Of a stretch of 64,000 nt of DNA, positions 63,943-64,000 are shown in pieces; the stretch's first letter is position 1, and every line of letters starts with the position of its first letter. The notes beneath the pieces were generated by a model. The model was not told the origin of the DNA. It made no database searches and saw only the letters and a program-made list of their open reading frames with translations. The stretch lies in NCBI GenBank assembly GCA_947172415.1, contig OX359199.1:5515384-5579383 (forward strand). Reading direction: 5' to 3'. A program made the position numbers and the translations under genes. The DNA is from Chondrosia reniformis (taxonomy: Eukaryota; Porifera; Demospongiae; Chondrillida; Chondrillidae).

Positions 63943-64000
63943 CTAAGAAAATCATGCATTAGAGGGTTGATTAAAGTCTATAGCTAGCCAGTCATGTAAT

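Overview
The window looks like a piece of a small, compact animal nuclear genome. Genes have many short introns (about 50 bp to 1 kb), intergenic gaps are short (76 bp between CLP1 and LCMT2, 100 bp between two divergent start codons), DNA is AT-rich, and microsatellites, minisatellites and MITEs are dense. The gene set (Ig receptor, receptor tyrosine kinase, H2A.X, V-ATPase, VPS8 and multi-unit SOD-like surface proteins) suggests an early-branching metazoan, most likely a demosponge. That assignment is inference from gene style; I could not search a database.

Layout: (1) 98-4148 (+), 3' part of a coiled-coil protein. (2) 4495-7630 (+), Ig-domain membrane receptor. (3) 7968-8360 (+), intronless histone H2A.X with a 3' histone stem-loop. 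(4) 8480-11308 (-), CLP1 RNA 5'-kinase. (5) 11384-16057 (-), LCMT2/TYW4 wybutosine enzyme (methyltransferase plus kelch). (6) 16552-17204 (+), putative spliced non-coding RNA 1. (7) 17920-25624 (-), receptor tyrosine kinase whose ectodomain is built from Cu/Zn-SOD-like units, with a decayed duplicate of its transmembrane exon upstream. (8) 27912-32797 (+) and 33214-36240 (+), two SOD-repeat surface proteins. (9) 37189-39955 (-), AS3MT arsenite methyltransferase. (10) 40114-44773 (-), a third SOD-repeat surface protein, head to head with (11) 44874-48338 (+), V-ATPase subunit B. (12) 50279-51122 (+), putative non-coding RNA 2, paralogous to RNA 1. (13) 51375-63462 (+), VPS8 apparently carrying an N-terminal p23/CS domain. 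(14) 63503-63942 (-), 3' end of a divergent homeodomain-like gene.

The most unusual content is the 17.9-44.8 kb cluster. Three secreted, probably membrane-anchored proteins each have degenerate SOD-like units followed by one terminal unit that keeps the copper ligands and lacks the zinc histidine. Beside them lies a receptor tyrosine kinase with the same architecture but with its copper ligands replaced. This suggests an SOD-fold extracellular family in which some members may bind copper and one became a signalling receptor. The second notable signal is a pair of paralogous, TATA/Inr/E2F-associated, apparently spliced non-coding transcripts 34 kb apart.

Exon boundaries were placed by eye from GT/AG sites and reading-frame continuity. 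Those given exactly were traced base by base; those given as approximate were not.
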